From a virus: 64,000 nt of DNA. Positions within the stretch are counted from its first letter, which is position 1. Every line of letters begins with the position of its first letter. The position numbers were made by a program, and so were the translations under genes. Positions 40,400-50,178 of the stretch are shown piece by piece. The notes under the pieces were generated by a model. The model saw only the letters and a program-made list of their open reading frames with translations, had not been told where the DNA came from and ran no database searches. The stretch is taken from the IMG/VR virus record IMGVR_UViG_3300043313_001040, positions 1-64,000 of that record, one strand, 5' to 3'.

Positions 40400-40412
40400 T
40401 TGGTAACTGACT

Positions 40413-40832
40413 ATGGCAACACTCGTAATCGTCCCAGCTAACGTAATCGCCAGTCCCAGTGCCACCAAAGGAACTGGGGTAGCTGGAGTTACGATCACGG
40501 CAGGCCAGGTCCTCTACAAAGATGCGGCCGACTCGAACAAGCTGAAACTGTCCGACGCCAACGGCGCAGCCGCGCTGCGTGTCGTCGACGGCATCGCTCT
40601 TCACGGGGCGTCAGCCGGTCAGCCGATTACCTACGTTACGCGCGATCCGCTTCTGGTGCTGGGCACCACCCTGGTTGCTGGAACGTCGTATATGCTGGCG
40701 TCTGATACCCCTGGCGGTATCGCTCCCATCGCAGATGCGGCTGCAGGTGATTACGTGACTTCCTTGGGAGTCGCTCATAGCACGACCGAGCTGAATTTTC
40801 AGCCTGTCGCTTCAGGAGCAGTTAAAGTCTAA
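40413..40832 (+). CDS. Second decoration/stabilisation protein, DUF2190-like
   Basis: 139 residues, beta-rich and small residue-rich, with 'GQVLYKDAADSNKLKLSDANG' and 'GIALHGASAGQPITYV' and 'LVAGTSYMLASDTPGG'. It resembles 51121..51570 in this genome, suggesting that a head-stabilising domain was duplicated. Ends just before a strong terminator. Confidence 0.6.
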   Translation: MATLVIVPANVIASPSATKGTGVAGVTITAGQVLYKDAADSNKLKLSDANGAAALRVVDGIALHGASAGQPITYVTRDPLLVLGTTLVAGTSYMLASDTPGGIAPIADAAAGDYVTSLGVAHSTTELNFQPVASGAVKV

Positions 40833-40857
40833 TTTCTCATAGGGCAAGCGCGAACAC

Positions 40858-40896
40858 GGCCGCTCCGGGCGCATACGGAGCGGCCTTTTCGTTTTT
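40858..40896 (+). terminator. Strong Rho-independent terminator
   Basis: GGCCGCTCCG and CGGAGCGGCC pair perfectly around an 8-base loop, followed by TTTTCGTTTTT. It closes the capsid transcript after 40413..40832. Confidence 0.9.
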
Positions 40897-40907
40897 ACTC
40901 CTTGGCG

Positions 40908-41510
40908 TTAGCTCCGCATTCCTGTGTGGTCGCCAAGTTGCCCCTCTTGGAAAGAGGGAGGACTGGCGTTAGCTGAATCCGTTACGTGCGAGGGGAGAAG
41001 ACGCTTTGGAACAAACATGCCGCAAGGGTCTTGCTCGATGTGACCGATTTCCATTAGGTGCTCGACCCACGACTTATCTAGATGCGGGGCCCACGGAATC
41101 AGGAAACGAATGATGCCGTTCTGAGCGATGTAGAACGCTTTCTTTTCGGTAAGCTCGTTCTGGCCTTGAGTGGTGCCTGTGGTTACATCCGCCTCTTTTA
41201 ATCCTGAAACTCGGTCGATGGCGTTCACGAACTGCTTCATTGCTTGACGCAGACTTTGATTGTCACCAGTAGTTGACCAACAATCAGCCTGTTCACGAAT
41301 GAACATCAACACCTTGTCCTTCTCCTCGGTGGCTTGTTGGAGGGCTGAGAGGATGATGGGAATTACTTCCTGATACTGCGCTTCCTGTTTAGCTTGGAAC
41401 TCGCTCGGAGTGTAAAACTCAATGTCCGCTAAAAGGTTCTCGACGCACAGCTTTTCAGCCGCGTTCCTTGCAATCTCCTCTAGTTTCGGTGTGATTTTTT
41501 GTTGGTTCAT
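40908..41510 (-). CDS. Leftward cargo gene (moron-like), hypothetical, 200 aa
   Basis: A single reversed gene inside the rightward structural region. Helical N-terminus (about 5-60), then 'EVIPIILSALQQATEEKDKVLM', and a mixed C-terminal part. Its leader carries AAC triplets like the leftward early genes, unlike its neighbours. It lies just downstream of a strong terminator and upstream of the tail genes, typical of phage cargo genes expressed from their own promoter. Function not recognised. Confidence 0.65.
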   Translation of the reverse strand: MNQQKITPKLEEIARNAAEKLCVENLLADIEFYTPSEFQAKQEAQYQEVIPIILSALQQATEEKDKVLMFIREQADCWSTTGDNQSLRQAMKQFVNAIDRVSGLKEADVTTGTTQGQNELTEKKAFYIAQNGIIRFLIPWAPHLDKSWVEHLMEIGHIEQDPCGMFVPKRLLPSHVTDSANASPPSFQEGQLGDHTGMRS

Positions 41511-41558
41511 GTTTTACTTTTTATTGTTGTTGGTTTACTTGACACTGAAATCTTAGGT

Positions 41559-41879
41559 ATGGCCGATCCGACCAGGTTCATCAAAGGCATGGAGCGAGCC
41601 AACCTGAAGTCGCTCATGATCATGAGCGAGCCTGCCACGCTGAATGGCCACACGATCCGCGTTGCCATTGACGATCTCTCAGCCACTTCTTATGCTCGAT
41701 CCGGTGGCATCAGCGCCGGTGTGGAATCAGCCGTGTTCGTTGGCGACGAAGAGTTCCACGCGGCCGGTGGCAAGAAGGGTTCCGCTATCACTTTCCAGAA
41801 TGGCAAAACCTCAATCGTCCAAAAGATCAGCGACTTCGAAGGCGTGCTTTACCTGCAGCTCGCACCCTTCAGGCCGTAA
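41559..41879 (+). CDS. Head-tail joining protein, gpFII-position
   Basis: 106 residues. Located after the capsid genes where head-tail connectors sit. Strand-rich C-terminal half ('GKTSIVQKISDFEGVLYLQL'). ATG at 41559 follows a TTGACAC sequence (41539) and TAGG; the longer frame upstream includes the AAC region. Family not proven. Confidence 0.55.
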   Translation: MADPTRFIKGMERANLKSLMIMSEPATLNGHTIRVAIDDLSATSYARSGGISAGVESAVFVGDEEFHAAGGKKGSAITFQNGKTSIVQKISDFEGVLYLQLAPFRP

Positions 41880-41882
41880 TCT

Positions 41883-41898
41883 TTGCAGCACGCTGCAA
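41883..41898. repeat. Dispersed palindrome copy 8
   Basis: TTGCAGCACGCTGCAA, filling the 20-bp gap between two head-tail genes. Confidence 0.9.
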
Positions 41899-41899
41899 T

Positions 41900-42313
41900 A
41901 TGGCTACTGACCCGAACACGTCGATGAAGACCAGGGCCGGAGAATTCTTCCGGAAGAACCTGGACATGAATGAGATCAAGTTCTTTCAGAACAATGCGGA
42001 CACGGACGCAGCGCCACCCTACGGCGTCGTCACCGTCACCAGGATGCAGGAAATCGTTCCTAATACGCACGTGTTCAACGCCGAGGTCAAAATTGCCGTA
42101 GTGACCTCCATCGACATTTCATCCTCGGAACAGCACGATACGCTCCTGGAACTGGTGCAGGATAAGCTGGCTCAGATCCCCAAGCGCGTCACCGATGACG
42201 ACATTGGTATCCGGATCTTTGGCTGGGTCGAACTCTACAGCGAGAGCGTCACCAAAGATGAATCGCAATCATTCTCGGACGTTATTACGATCAAGCTGGG
42301 GTGCGGCGGTTGA
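41900..42313 (+). CDS. Putative tail terminator / tail-completion protein
   Basis: 137 residues, beta and helix mixed, with a central 'VTVTRMQEIVPNTHVFNAEVKIAV' and a 'LLELVQDKLAQIPK' helix, which resembles lambda gpU-type proteins. Position between head-tail joining and tail tube genes supports it. Confidence 0.55.
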   Translation: MATDPNTSMKTRAGEFFRKNLDMNEIKFFQNNADTDAAPPYGVVTVTRMQEIVPNTHVFNAEVKIAVVTSIDISSSEQHDTLLELVQDKLAQIPKRVTDDDIGIRIFGWVELYSESVTKDESQSFSDVITIKLGCGG

Positions 42314-42328
42314 CACGCGAAATAGGGT

Positions 42329-42688
42329 ATGCCTTCCGCTAATTACGATCAGTTCGGTGACCTAAGCTACCAGTTCGGCATCGCCGCTGCCGATACGACA
42401 ATCGTCGCTGGTATGGCGGTCGAACAAATCACCGTTACCGGCACTCCTGAGTTCGAGGCGATGGCGAAGAACTCTGGCGGCATGACTGCCTCCTACGTGC
42501 GAGGCAAAGACAAATACGAATTCTCCGCGAGTGGCTTCCTAATCGACGAGTCTGCCTTCGACGCGGTTCCAAATTTCACCTACGACGGCCACTTCTTCAT
42601 CATCAACAAGAGGGAGAAGGCCGACTCGAACGTTGATTTCCGCAAGTGCAACATCTCTGGTGTAGCATTCGCGCTGATCACCACGTAA
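42329..42688 (+). CDS. Putative tail tube or tail minor protein, 119 aa
   Basis: Beta-rich, 119 residues, short for a typical tail tube protein (about 150-250). A tube identity is guessed from position before the tail chaperone and tape-measure genes. Starts with a TTGACAC sequence upstream (42310). Confidence 0.45.
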   Translation: MPSANYDQFGDLSYQFGIAAADTTIVAGMAVEQITVTGTPEFEAMAKNSGGMTASYVRGKDKYEFSASGFLIDESAFDAVPNFTYDGHFFIINKREKADSNVDFRKCNISGVAFALITT

Positions 42689-42697
42689 TCTCAGCAT

Positions 42698-43270
42698 GTG
42701 CTGGATGACGGTTTCGCTGAAGCGTGGGTAAATCGCACCCATCGGGTGCTAGGCAAAACACTCCTTCCATTCAGTCTCTGGCACAGGTTCCAGATGCTGA
42801 TTCTGGACTCGCCGTTCCTTAAGAACGAGATTCCGAAACCACTTGAGTTCGAACAAGCGATCCGCGCTTGCCGGTTGACTTATCCGGATACGGTCGACAC
42901 CAAGATCAATATGTGGTCGCTGCGGTGGCGGTTGGCTGGCCGCAAATACATCGACGAATGCCTCGCGTTCGACGCTTACATGCGAGACTACTATTCTCCT
43001 CCTAAGTTCTTGCCGCCCACCAAGAAGTATCATCAGAAGGAGGTCAACCACCCGCCACCAGAAGAAATGCGAATCTTCAGTGCCGTAGTCATGCTGACCG
43101 GCTGGCCCGAAGAAAAGATCTGGAACATGCCCATTGGCCAGGCCTACTGGTATGCGGCCGGGCACTGGTATCAGCAGGGACAAGAACTCGACTTCTTGAC
43201 ACCGGAACATCTAGTGTTGAAGCAGCGCCTCGATAAAATGAAAGCCGACAAGGAGAACGCAGATGCCTAA
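42698..43270 (+). CDS. Putative tail assembly chaperone, GTG start
   Basis: 190 residues. Sits directly before the tape-measure gene and overlaps it by 8 bp, the canonical position of the tail assembly chaperone (lambda G/GT). Mostly helical with several Trp. I looked for the usual slippery sequence for a frameshifted form and did not find a convincing one. Start is GTG at 42698 without a clear Shine-Dalgarno. Confidence 0.5.
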   Translation: MLDDGFAEAWVNRTHRVLGKTLLPFSLWHRFQMLILDSPFLKNEIPKPLEFEQAIRACRLTYPDTVDTKINMWSLRWRLAGRKYIDECLAFDAYMRDYYSPPKFLPPTKKYHQKEVNHPPPEEMRIFSAVVMLTGWPEEKIWNMPIGQAYWYAAGHWYQQGQELDFLTPEHLVLKQRLDKMKADKENADA

Positions 43271-46200
43271 CCCAGCTTTTGTTGGCACCGGTCTTACTGA
43301 TCTCAAACAGGCACTCGCTGGCCTGAACAAGGGTGGAGGCCTGGAGTGGGGTGGCTTTGCTGGCCTCAGCGAATTGGCTACCGGTGCAAGTAAGACTAAG
43401 GCAGTTATCGAGTCGATTAAATGGGCCGCATTCGCCAGGGCTGGTGTTGCGGGGTTCATGTCTATTGTCCCAGCAGCCTACGCTCTGATGTTCGGCATCC
43501 GGAAGGCCGTTACTGAGTCAGGAATCCTTCAGGCTGCGTTGCAGCGACTGGGTGAGACAAAGGTCCTCACCGCTCAGTTCACGCAGTTCTTGGGCAGCGT
43601 GCAGCTTGCGCGACAGCGTGTAGGAGAGCTTTACGCTTTCGTGGCGAACTCGAAGTTCAACATGGGCGAGGCTGGTAACGCTTCGAAAACCCTTTCCATT
43701 CTGACTAATGGAGCCGAGGGCAGTATCGGCAGCCTTCAAATGCTCGGCCGGGTTGCAACTGCCACGGGCAATAGCCTGGAAGAACTAGCTCTCTATTACG
43801 GCAAGTTCAGCCAGCAAAGCCGCAATGGCGAGGACATCTCCGGCACCGTCCAGGCACTCAGGGAGATGGGCGTTATTACCGAATCGACGGCCGCCTCGCT
43901 GATCAACCTACAGAAATCGGGCGCATCTGCCAGCCAGCTCATGTCGGCGTTCAGGAACGACATCGCCGCCGTCGCCGCCGCTTCGACCGATACCAGCGAC
44001 TCCATTGAGGAACTCCAGGATCGAGTTGAAAAGCTCAAGCAATCCGCCGCTGCGGGCTTCGGGAAAGCCTGGATGAAACAGGAAGCTCGTGACCTGGAAG
44101 GTCAGGTCAAGCTCTGGACCGCAATTAGCGGCGCTACCGAGCAGTTTGGCAAGAGCCTGGAGTATGTCACAAGGCCCGCCAACAATCTAAAGAACGCGCT
44201 CTACGACATGGCGGGAACAGACGCGTTCAAGTCATCTCTAAAAACCTTGTCCGACATGGTGTTCATGCTGCCCATAGCCATTGCTGGATACAGCACGTTA
44301 AAAACATTGATGGCCGGGGAGTTACCCGGAAAGGGCTTGATCAAAACAGCGGGTGGCGCACTCAAGACAGTGTTAAATCCTGCTGCTGCCGCTAGGGGAC
44401 GAGGAACTGCCCTGGCTGGTGCTGCTGACGATATTCTTGAAGTTGCCTTGGCTACTCAAGCAGCTGGCGGAACAGTCACTCGTGGAACAGTAGCGAAGCT
44501 GGCAGGAACCGAAGCACTAAGTAAGGGTTTCATGGGTCTGGGTAATGTTCTGAGTGCTGCCGGGGCAGGCATGGTTCGCGTCGGCGCGTTATTGGCCCGA
44601 CTCGCCCCAGTGGGACTGCTTGTTACTGCCAGCACAATGCTTTTGGCAAAAGCCTGGGAGACTTATCGTGATCGTCAAGAACGTGCCGCCAGTGCCGCCA
44701 GAGATGCGCGAGACGCGATGGCAACACGATCCGGTTTAGCTAAAGAGATCGAAAGCGTAAAAACCCTTGATGACAAGACTCGTAAGTTGGCTGAAGCCCG
44801 CAAGTTGCTCAATTCTGCGATAGCCGAGCGTGCCAGAGTTCAATCTGATTCTTCCTCTACCGAGGATGAAGAGTCGGCCGCTATCGCTCTTGTTCATGAA
44901 CGAGAAAGAGCAGTGAAGGCTATCTCGGAAATCAATGTAAAAAACCTGGGGATGACCGAGAAGGAATTCTCCTATCGTCTTCGGCAGATCGACGTGGAGA
45001 ACGAGATTGCCGACATTCAGTATCAGGCGGCCATGAACAGGGCCAATGCGGTTCAGCGAGAGATCATGGCCAACACTCGTTTGGAAATGCTTCATAAAAG
45101 AATGGCCGAGCACGAAGCTATCCGGAAAGAGGAACCAGCGCTTCTCGCAAATCAGCAGGCCATTGATCAAGAACGAGCAGAACGTCGAGGCAAAGCTGCT
45201 GGCGCGAAAGGCGAATTGTTCAATCTCAGCAGGGAGGCGGTAGAACTTCGTAAGGAGATGAACATGCCATCTCAAAGGAGCGAGACTCGTCAACGCGAGT
45301 TGCGCGCCAGGATGGAGATTAACCTCGCTCGTCAGCAGCAGCTTCAGGGACAAATCGCTGGATTCCAAAATCCAACCGCCAAAGAGGAGCAGTTAAAAGC
45401 TGAGCGAAAAAGGATGATCGAGCAAGGCTCTTCCGAGCATAACTTGTTAATGCAGCAGGCGGAAAATGAGACCGATCCTCATAGGGCCAAAGAACTCCGA
45501 CTGGAAGCTGCTCGCGTTGTGGCGAGAAAAGACGATGCGCTGAAAGAGGAGGCAGCTCAGCTTGAGGCTACTGCCAAAGAACGCAAAGCCGCTGCCGACA
45601 AAGAGATTCGAGATTACGATACCAGCCGGTATGTTCGCAAGCTCCAGGACAAAGCAACCATGGCTGCCGCAGCCGGTAACTTTGGTCTCGCCGCTGCCTA
45701 CCAAAAGGCCGCCCAGGATCGTGAAGACGCCACGAATGACGCGAACCGGTTAGACCAACTGACCCTTGAAATGGGTGGCAAGTTTGCCGCTGCCATGAAA
45801 CTTTCACAGGAGCAGGAAGATCGGAAGAGAACCCGCGCCGCCACGGCCGAGGCACGCTTTGGACCAGAAGGCACCGCCACCCGCACGTTGCGTGAACGTC
45901 AGCTTGCGCTCGCTGAGCGCGGCCTTGGGATTCCAGGGTTCGCGGGTCCAGGAATCAGGGGAGCTGCAGCCGGTCGCGAGCTGATCAAGATGCAGGACAT
46001 TGATCAATTCAATCAGACTCTTCAAGAGCTGATGCAAGGTATCGAGGCGACTCCGGAGAACGTCAAAAACGCCACTCGGACAGCTCAGCAACTCACGGCG
46101 GCTGACATTATCGAAAAGACTGCCGACCTGCAGGGAGTTGGCAGCATGGGTGACAGCCTGACCAGGGTAGGTGGTGGCGGCGGATTTTATGCTGGTGCAG

Positions 46201-46301
46201 CCGGTGACCCACAGCTTGCTGCCACAAAACGGATTGGAGATCTTCTTATCATCACCAACGCTCATCTGGAAGAGATGAAGAAACCGGTTGTAGTAAAATG
46301 A
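43263..46301 (+). CDS. Tape-measure protein
   Basis: 1012 residues; scaffold that sets tail length and is ejected with DNA. At about 0.15 nm per residue it would predict a tail near 150 nm. N-terminal region 'GAVIESIKWAAFARAGVAGFMSIVPAAYALMFG' has a hydrophobic stretch; further hydrophobic segments occur near 310-345 and 430-450; the rest is long helical coiled coil with many Ala/Glu/Arg. Two-thirds of the residues are polar, as is typical. A large coding block with no other interpretation. Confidence 0.88.
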   Translation: MPNPAFVGTGLTDLKQALAGLNKGGGLEWGGFAGLSELATGASKTKAVIESIKWAAFARAGVAGFMSIVPAAYALMFGIRKAVTESGILQAALQRLGETKVLTAQFTQFLGSVQLARQRVGELYAFVANSKFNMGEAGNASKTLSILTNGAEGSIGSLQMLGRVATATGNSLEELALYYGKFSQQSRNGEDISGTVQALREMGVITESTAASLINLQKSGASASQLMSAFRNDIAAVAAASTDTSDSIEELQDRVEKLKQSAAAGFGKAWMKQEARDLEGQVKLWTAISGATEQFGKSLEYVTRPANNLKNALYDMAGTDAFKSSLKTLSDMVFMLPIAIAGYSTLKTLMAGELPGKGLIKTAGGALKTVLNPAAAARGRGTALAGAADDILEVALATQAAGGTVTRGTVAKLAGTEALSKGFMGLGNVLSAAGAGMVRVGALLARLAPVGLLVTASTMLLAKAWETYRDRQERAASAARDARDAMATRSGLAKEIESVKTLDDKTRKLAEARKLLNSAIAERARVQSDSSSTEDEESAAIALVHERERAVKAISEINVKNLGMTEKEFSYRLRQIDVENEIADIQYQAAMNRANAVQREIMANTRLEMLHKRMAEHEAIRKEEPALLANQQAIDQERAERRGKAAGAKGELFNLSREAVELRKEMNMPSQRSETRQRELRARMEINLARQQQLQGQIAGFQNPTAKEEQLKAERKRMIEQGSSEHNLLMQQAENETDPHRAKELRLEAARVVARKDDALKEEAAQLEATAKERKAAADKEIRDYDTSRYVRKLQDKATMAAAAGNFGLAAAYQKAAQDREDATNDANRLDQLTLEMGGKFAAAMKLSQEQEDRKRTRAATAEARFGPEGTATRTLRERQLALAERGLGIPGFAGPGIRGAAAGRELIKMQDIDQFNQTLQELMQGIEATPENVKNATRTAQQLTAADIIEKTADLQGVGSMGDSLTRVGGGGGFYAGAAGDPQLAATKRIGDLLIITNAHLEEMKKPVVVK

Positions 46302-46963
46302 TCGAACTAGCCACAGCAGTCAGATACGGTCTCAGTGGACTGTGGGTAGAGAGCTACGGGCAACTCCATACCGACATCTATGGTTTGTCCTCGGCGGTGG
46401 CCATCTGGGCTTCCCCGGCCGATGCGATGAGTTACCCCAGCATGCTGACCCCACATCCGCTGTGGGGCTTTCTCCATCTCGAACGCCGAACCGTCAGTGT
46501 TGAGTATGGTCATTGCCGCACTACGGCTGAGTATGCCGGATTCGAAGGGACACCCGTCCCGGTAATTGAATGGGGCAGCGGAGTAAACGAAGAACCGATC
46601 CAGACCCATCCGGATTTTGAGTCTTTCGCTGGCAAGCCAAGCGCCCCGCTTAACGGTGCCAGGTTCGTTGATCCAACCACGAACAAAATCACAACCAATG
46701 ATGATCTTGGAGTCTTTGATAAATTCTGGTCCAACCCACCTAACAAGTGGGCTGGAGTAACCAGCTATCTTATGCCCGTTGTCATCAAAAAGATAACAAC
46801 CATCGCTCCATCCCCCATCGACATTTCCAGGGTAGGCAAACTGGAGGATGGATACCTCATCAGCAACGCGTCGAGCACTCAGCGCGGCATCGTATTCCAG
46901 AATGTTATTGAGTTCCGTGGTCCAGGTCAGCGCGGCTGGAACGAAGAACTGTATCCCGGGTAA
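46298..46963 (+). CDS. Putative minor tail protein, 221 aa
   Basis: Unrecognised strand-rich protein following the tape measure. Start overlaps the tape-measure stop by 4 bp (ATGA). Position suggests a distal tail or baseplate protein. Confidence 0.6.
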   Translation: MIELATAVRYGLSGLWVESYGQLHTDIYGLSSAVAIWASPADAMSYPSMLTPHPLWGFLHLERRTVSVEYGHCRTTAEYAGFEGTPVPVIEWGSGVNEEPIQTHPDFESFAGKPSAPLNGARFVDPTTNKITTNDDLGVFDKFWSNPPNKWAGVTSYLMPVVIKKITTIAPSPIDISRVGKLEDGYLISNASSTQRGIVFQNVIEFRGPGQRGWNEELYPG

Positions 46964-47752
46964 ATGAACACGCCCGAACTCCTAGCTGCCTTAACTGAGG
47001 TTAAGCCAGGCATGTTGGTTTCCGATGTGGCTACCGCCAAACGCATGAACGCGATTAGCCAACTCCTGCGTCACGTTCTTCGCGGAGGCAATATCGTAAC
47101 TGGACCCAGAATCAGAAAGCGAAGCGGAGACGGATGGGTTACGTTGGTTGGTGAAGGCGAGGACGGCGGCTTCGGAGGATCATCCGAGTTTCCTTTCCAC
47201 CTTGAAATTGTCCCCAGGCCGGATAACCCGAGCCTGTTCGCCGTCCAGATTACCGACGGTAAGGTAAATAACGAATGGCCCGACGTTGGCACCGATACGA
47301 TGGGATCGCCAACGAGTCCAGGGTTCTTGTCGCTGGACATTGCAAATGTGGAGAACTGCAATGTGTTCCTCCGAGTGATGTTCAACGCAAAGACCAATGT
47401 TATCGCGAGGCTCGACATCTATGAGCGGCCTAACGAGACGTTCCCGGTCGATCAAATTACCTTTCTTCCACCTGACGAAGAACCCGATCCAACCGAGGCG
47501 GATGCTGCAGATAGTCCTGACGTGCCGCCCCCTGCTGGCTACGGGGTGGTTCATATTCTCCTCGGTTACACCTTTTTGATTCCACCACCTTTGGAATCTC
47601 CGCCAGGCACGCCTTCAACGACGGCCATCTTCAACATGATCAGGAGCAACATTCAGCTCGATTTTATTTACGGAAGCAAGAATGGGTTGCCAGCCGTGTT
47701 GGCGGTTAACACTTATTCCAAATTCATCGCGTTCCCTCTTGCCGCACCGTGA
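46964..47752 (+). CDS. Putative minor tail protein, 262 aa
   Basis: Unrecognised. Gly-rich patch near residue 65, acidic Pro-rich linker near 170-190 and a beta-rich C-terminus. Part of the minor tail operon; overlaps the next start by 4 bp. Confidence 0.6.
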   Translation: MNTPELLAALTEVKPGMLVSDVATAKRMNAISQLLRHVLRGGNIVTGPRIRKRSGDGWVTLVGEGEDGGFGGSSEFPFHLEIVPRPDNPSLFAVQITDGKVNNEWPDVGTDTMGSPTSPGFLSLDIANVENCNVFLRVMFNAKTNVIARLDIYERPNETFPVDQITFLPPDEEPDPTEADAADSPDVPPPAGYGVVHILLGYTFLIPPPLESPPGTPSTTAIFNMIRSNIQLDFIYGSKNGLPAVLAVNTYSKFIAFPLAAP

Positions 47753-48753
47753 ACGAACTCCTTTGCGGTGATCGCGGCGGCCTTGATCACAGCTATCTGC
47801 CTATTCGCCCCAGGCAACAATGGGATGATAAAATAGAAATCCTTTTTGCTGCGCTGACTGGTTTTAGGACGGAAGAGTTTTTCGAGAATTATTATCGTCT
47901 CAGCTTTCCGCTTGTCCTTAGCCCTGCGACCTACTTCAAGCTTTGCTGGCGAGTAAAGAAGTTTCAGCTAACAGGCACAATAACGACCGACGAGGGCAGC
48001 AGAGACTTCGACACCGAAGTTGCAATGGTCCGATTACCAGTGGAGGGCGATCCACAGGTTGATGACGAAACCTTTCAGACGATGGCGGCAGCTTCGGAAA
48101 TGGAGATCATTCGGTCATCCGACAGAATTTATCTGAAGGACCCTCTGGTATTGAGGCGACCTTATATGGACCCGCCCCCTGCCGAGCCGCCAGTTAAGTC
48201 ATCCGATGTGCCGAGACCGTGGCGCGACCTATTCTTCAACCAGCTACGTAATGCTGGGTTTTATATGAGGCAATACGAGGATAGCCCTGTGAATTTCTCT
48301 TTGGCAAAACCGTTTCCAGAGGGTGGCGGCTTGCCGTTTTGTAATGTCGATTTCAATCTTCTGTCCGACGAAGGACGGTATGCCGACGTGTTCTTTCCGG
48401 CGTATCCGGAATTTATTGGAGCGATCTATGACGAAGACACGAAGATGGTTCACGCTCCGTTGTTTTTCTCGGTTGTTCTTGGTGCTCAGACTTGCCGGTC
48501 CACACAGGAGCCGGTGGCGGGAGACCCTCTTACTGACTACCCTGGGGGCAATATAGCGGCTGGCGAATTGAGCATCGAGGGTCTTCAGGACGATCCAATT
48601 ATCGTGCCAATGTATCGCGGGGACATCGGCTTCGGAACCGCCAGCGTCACTGCCACGCTGACAGCGGCTGAATTTTGGCCCTACCAAAACTCCCAGGGGC
48701 TGCCAATTTATGACACCATAACCGGAGAGCAACTGCGCGATCCGTTGACATGA
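47749..48753 (+). CDS. Putative minor tail protein, GTG start, 334 aa
   Basis: Unrecognised, beta-rich, 'PPPAEPPVKSSDVPRP' linker near residue 141. GTG at 47749 overlaps the previous stop. Probably an adhesion or baseplate component. Confidence 0.55.
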   Translation: MNELLCGDRGGLDHSYLPIRPRQQWDDKIEILFAALTGFRTEEFFENYYRLSFPLVLSPATYFKLCWRVKKFQLTGTITTDEGSRDFDTEVAMVRLPVEGDPQVDDETFQTMAAASEMEIIRSSDRIYLKDPLVLRRPYMDPPPAEPPVKSSDVPRPWRDLFFNQLRNAGFYMRQYEDSPVNFSLAKPFPEGGGLPFCNVDFNLLSDEGRYADVFFPAYPEFIGAIYDEDTKMVHAPLFFSVVLGAQTCRSTQEPVAGDPLTDYPGGNIAAGELSIEGLQDDPIIVPMYRGDIGFGTASVTATLTAAEFWPYQNSQGLPIYDTITGEQLRDPLT

Positions 48754-48766
48754 TTTCATCAGCAGA

Positions 48767-49315
48767 ATGAAGCTCTACGTCGACATTGATTCTCAGACGG
48801 TAATCTCTTCTCCCGGGGTGCCGCAGAGACTCGACGCGATTACCCTGAAGCGTGCCGGTCTCGTCGAGCTGTCGATCCAATTCTGTCGTGCCGGGCAGAT
48901 CGTTGAGCTGGCCCCTGGGGCGACTGGCATCTTTGAGCTGAAGCCGTCGGGGCAATATGACGCTGATCCAGTTTCAGGAGACGACAACTGGGAGCAGGTC
49001 GGCACAGGGACCGGCACCTCTTATAATTTCCTTTTCTCGCTTCTAACGGAAGCACTGGACGCGCTGCTATTCGTCAACACTGATCCATCTGACGACAAGA
49101 AGAGCATCACCTTAATGGGCGAACTCCAGTGGTATGACGGAGCGCAACACACCACTCAGACCCTTACAGTTACGATTGAAAACAACGTCATCCGCGTCGG
49201 AGACACAATCCCGCCCGGGGCCGCACCCGTCGACTATTTAGTTGACGACTCCGACCCTGGTATGCCCGAGATTATGTTTGACGAAGAGGGCGGCGAACCT
49301 TTGACGGTCTCATAA
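48767..49315 (+). CDS. Putative tail protein, BppU-like N-domain, 182 aa
   Basis: Beta-sandwich-like pattern ('LYVDIDSQTVIS' and 'ITLKRAGLVELSIQF' strands, later 'LTVTIENNVIRVGDTIP'), suggesting a receptor-binding or baseplate upper domain. A related strand pattern occurs at 50179..50547. ATG at 48767 has TTGACA 16 nt upstream. Confidence 0.5.
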   Translation: MKLYVDIDSQTVISSPGVPQRLDAITLKRAGLVELSIQFCRAGQIVELAPGATGIFELKPSGQYDADPVSGDDNWEQVGTGTGTSYNFLFSLLTEALDALLFVNTDPSDDKKSITLMGELQWYDGAQHTTQTLTVTIENNVIRVGDTIPPGAAPVDYLVDDSDPGMPEIMFDEEGGEPLTVS

Positions 49316-49316
49316 T

Positions 49317-50141
49317 ATGATCCATTCCAACTCCGTTAAGAACCACAAGATCGAGAACTGGACGTATGCCAATGCGGCAGCACGAACCGGGGCTACAGGT
49401 TTCCTCGCGGCCGACATCGGCAAGCTGGCCTACCAGACCGACAATCAAACCTACTGGAGGTTAACCGCCGTTACGCCTACCTGGATTCAAGCCATGGCGG
49501 GCCCTGCTGGCGCGGACGGCGCGGATGGCGCAGCCGGACCCGGAGTGCCTACCGGTGGAACTGCTGACCAGATCCTCGCAAAGATCGACGGCACTAATTA
49601 CAATACCCACTGGATCGACGCTCCCAGCGGCGGCGGCGGTGCGCTAACGATGCTTGCCAACATGGACGAAACTGGCGGCACCGTTCCCGCCGATGATCCG
49701 GTCGATCACATTGATCTGCTCAGCATTCCTGGCACCGGCAAGAACCTCAGGATCGAAGGGTTCTTCCGGGGTTACGATGTCGATTACACCGACACGCTTG
49801 GCAATTTGCTGCTCTACTTCAACGCCAATTACACGGACAGTGATTACTGGTATGCCACCAACGAGGATGCAGTCCACACCGACGCGAATGGCGCTCCGGT
49901 AGTCGCCAAATCTGGGATCTACGGTGCTCACCACATCCTAATCGAGATCCCAATGTATTCTTCCACGACTGGATTCTCGCCAACCGCATTTGTCCGAAGC
50001 ATATTTGTCGATGCTTCCGGGATGCACAACCGCGAAAGTATCGTGCGCTTTGCGGCTGTAAGCGGCTCGCCCTTGACTCAGCTTCGCCTCAAAACGTCAC
50101 TGTCACGCCTGGAGTTTCACGGTCGAGCATACCTCTTGTAG
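49317..50141 (+). CDS. Tail fibre with collagen-like repeat
   Basis: 274 residues. Contains a short collagen-like run (about 61-78, Gly-x-y: GPAGADGADGAAGPG) which usually makes triple-helical stems, followed by a beta-rich distal domain (about 100-274). Fibre proteins with this layout bind host surfaces. The gene ends at the palindrome copy 9. Confidence 0.75.
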   Translation: MIHSNSVKNHKIENWTYANAAARTGATGFLAADIGKLAYQTDNQTYWRLTAVTPTWIQAMAGPAGADGADGAAGPGVPTGGTADQILAKIDGTNYNTHWIDAPSGGGGALTMLANMDETGGTVPADDPVDHIDLLSIPGTGKNLRIEGFFRGYDVDYTDTLGNLLLYFNANYTDSDYWYATNEDAVHTDANGAPVVAKSGIYGAHHILIEIPMYSSTTGFSPTAFVRSIFVDASGMHNRESIVRFAAVSGSPLTQLRLKTSLSRLEFHGRAYLL

Positions 50142-50142
50142 T

Positions 50143-50158
50143 TTGCAGCACGCTGCAA
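50143..50158. repeat. Dispersed palindrome copy 9
   Basis: TTGCAGCACGCTGCAA in the 37-bp gap between two tail fibre genes. Confidence 0.9.
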
Positions 50159-50178
50159 ATTGACACCTGGTCATAGGC

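Noticed and set aside
43000-43270. Programmed frameshift in the tail chaperone gene
   Set aside because: No convincing slippery heptamer with a suitable overlapping frame was seen before the tape-measure start.
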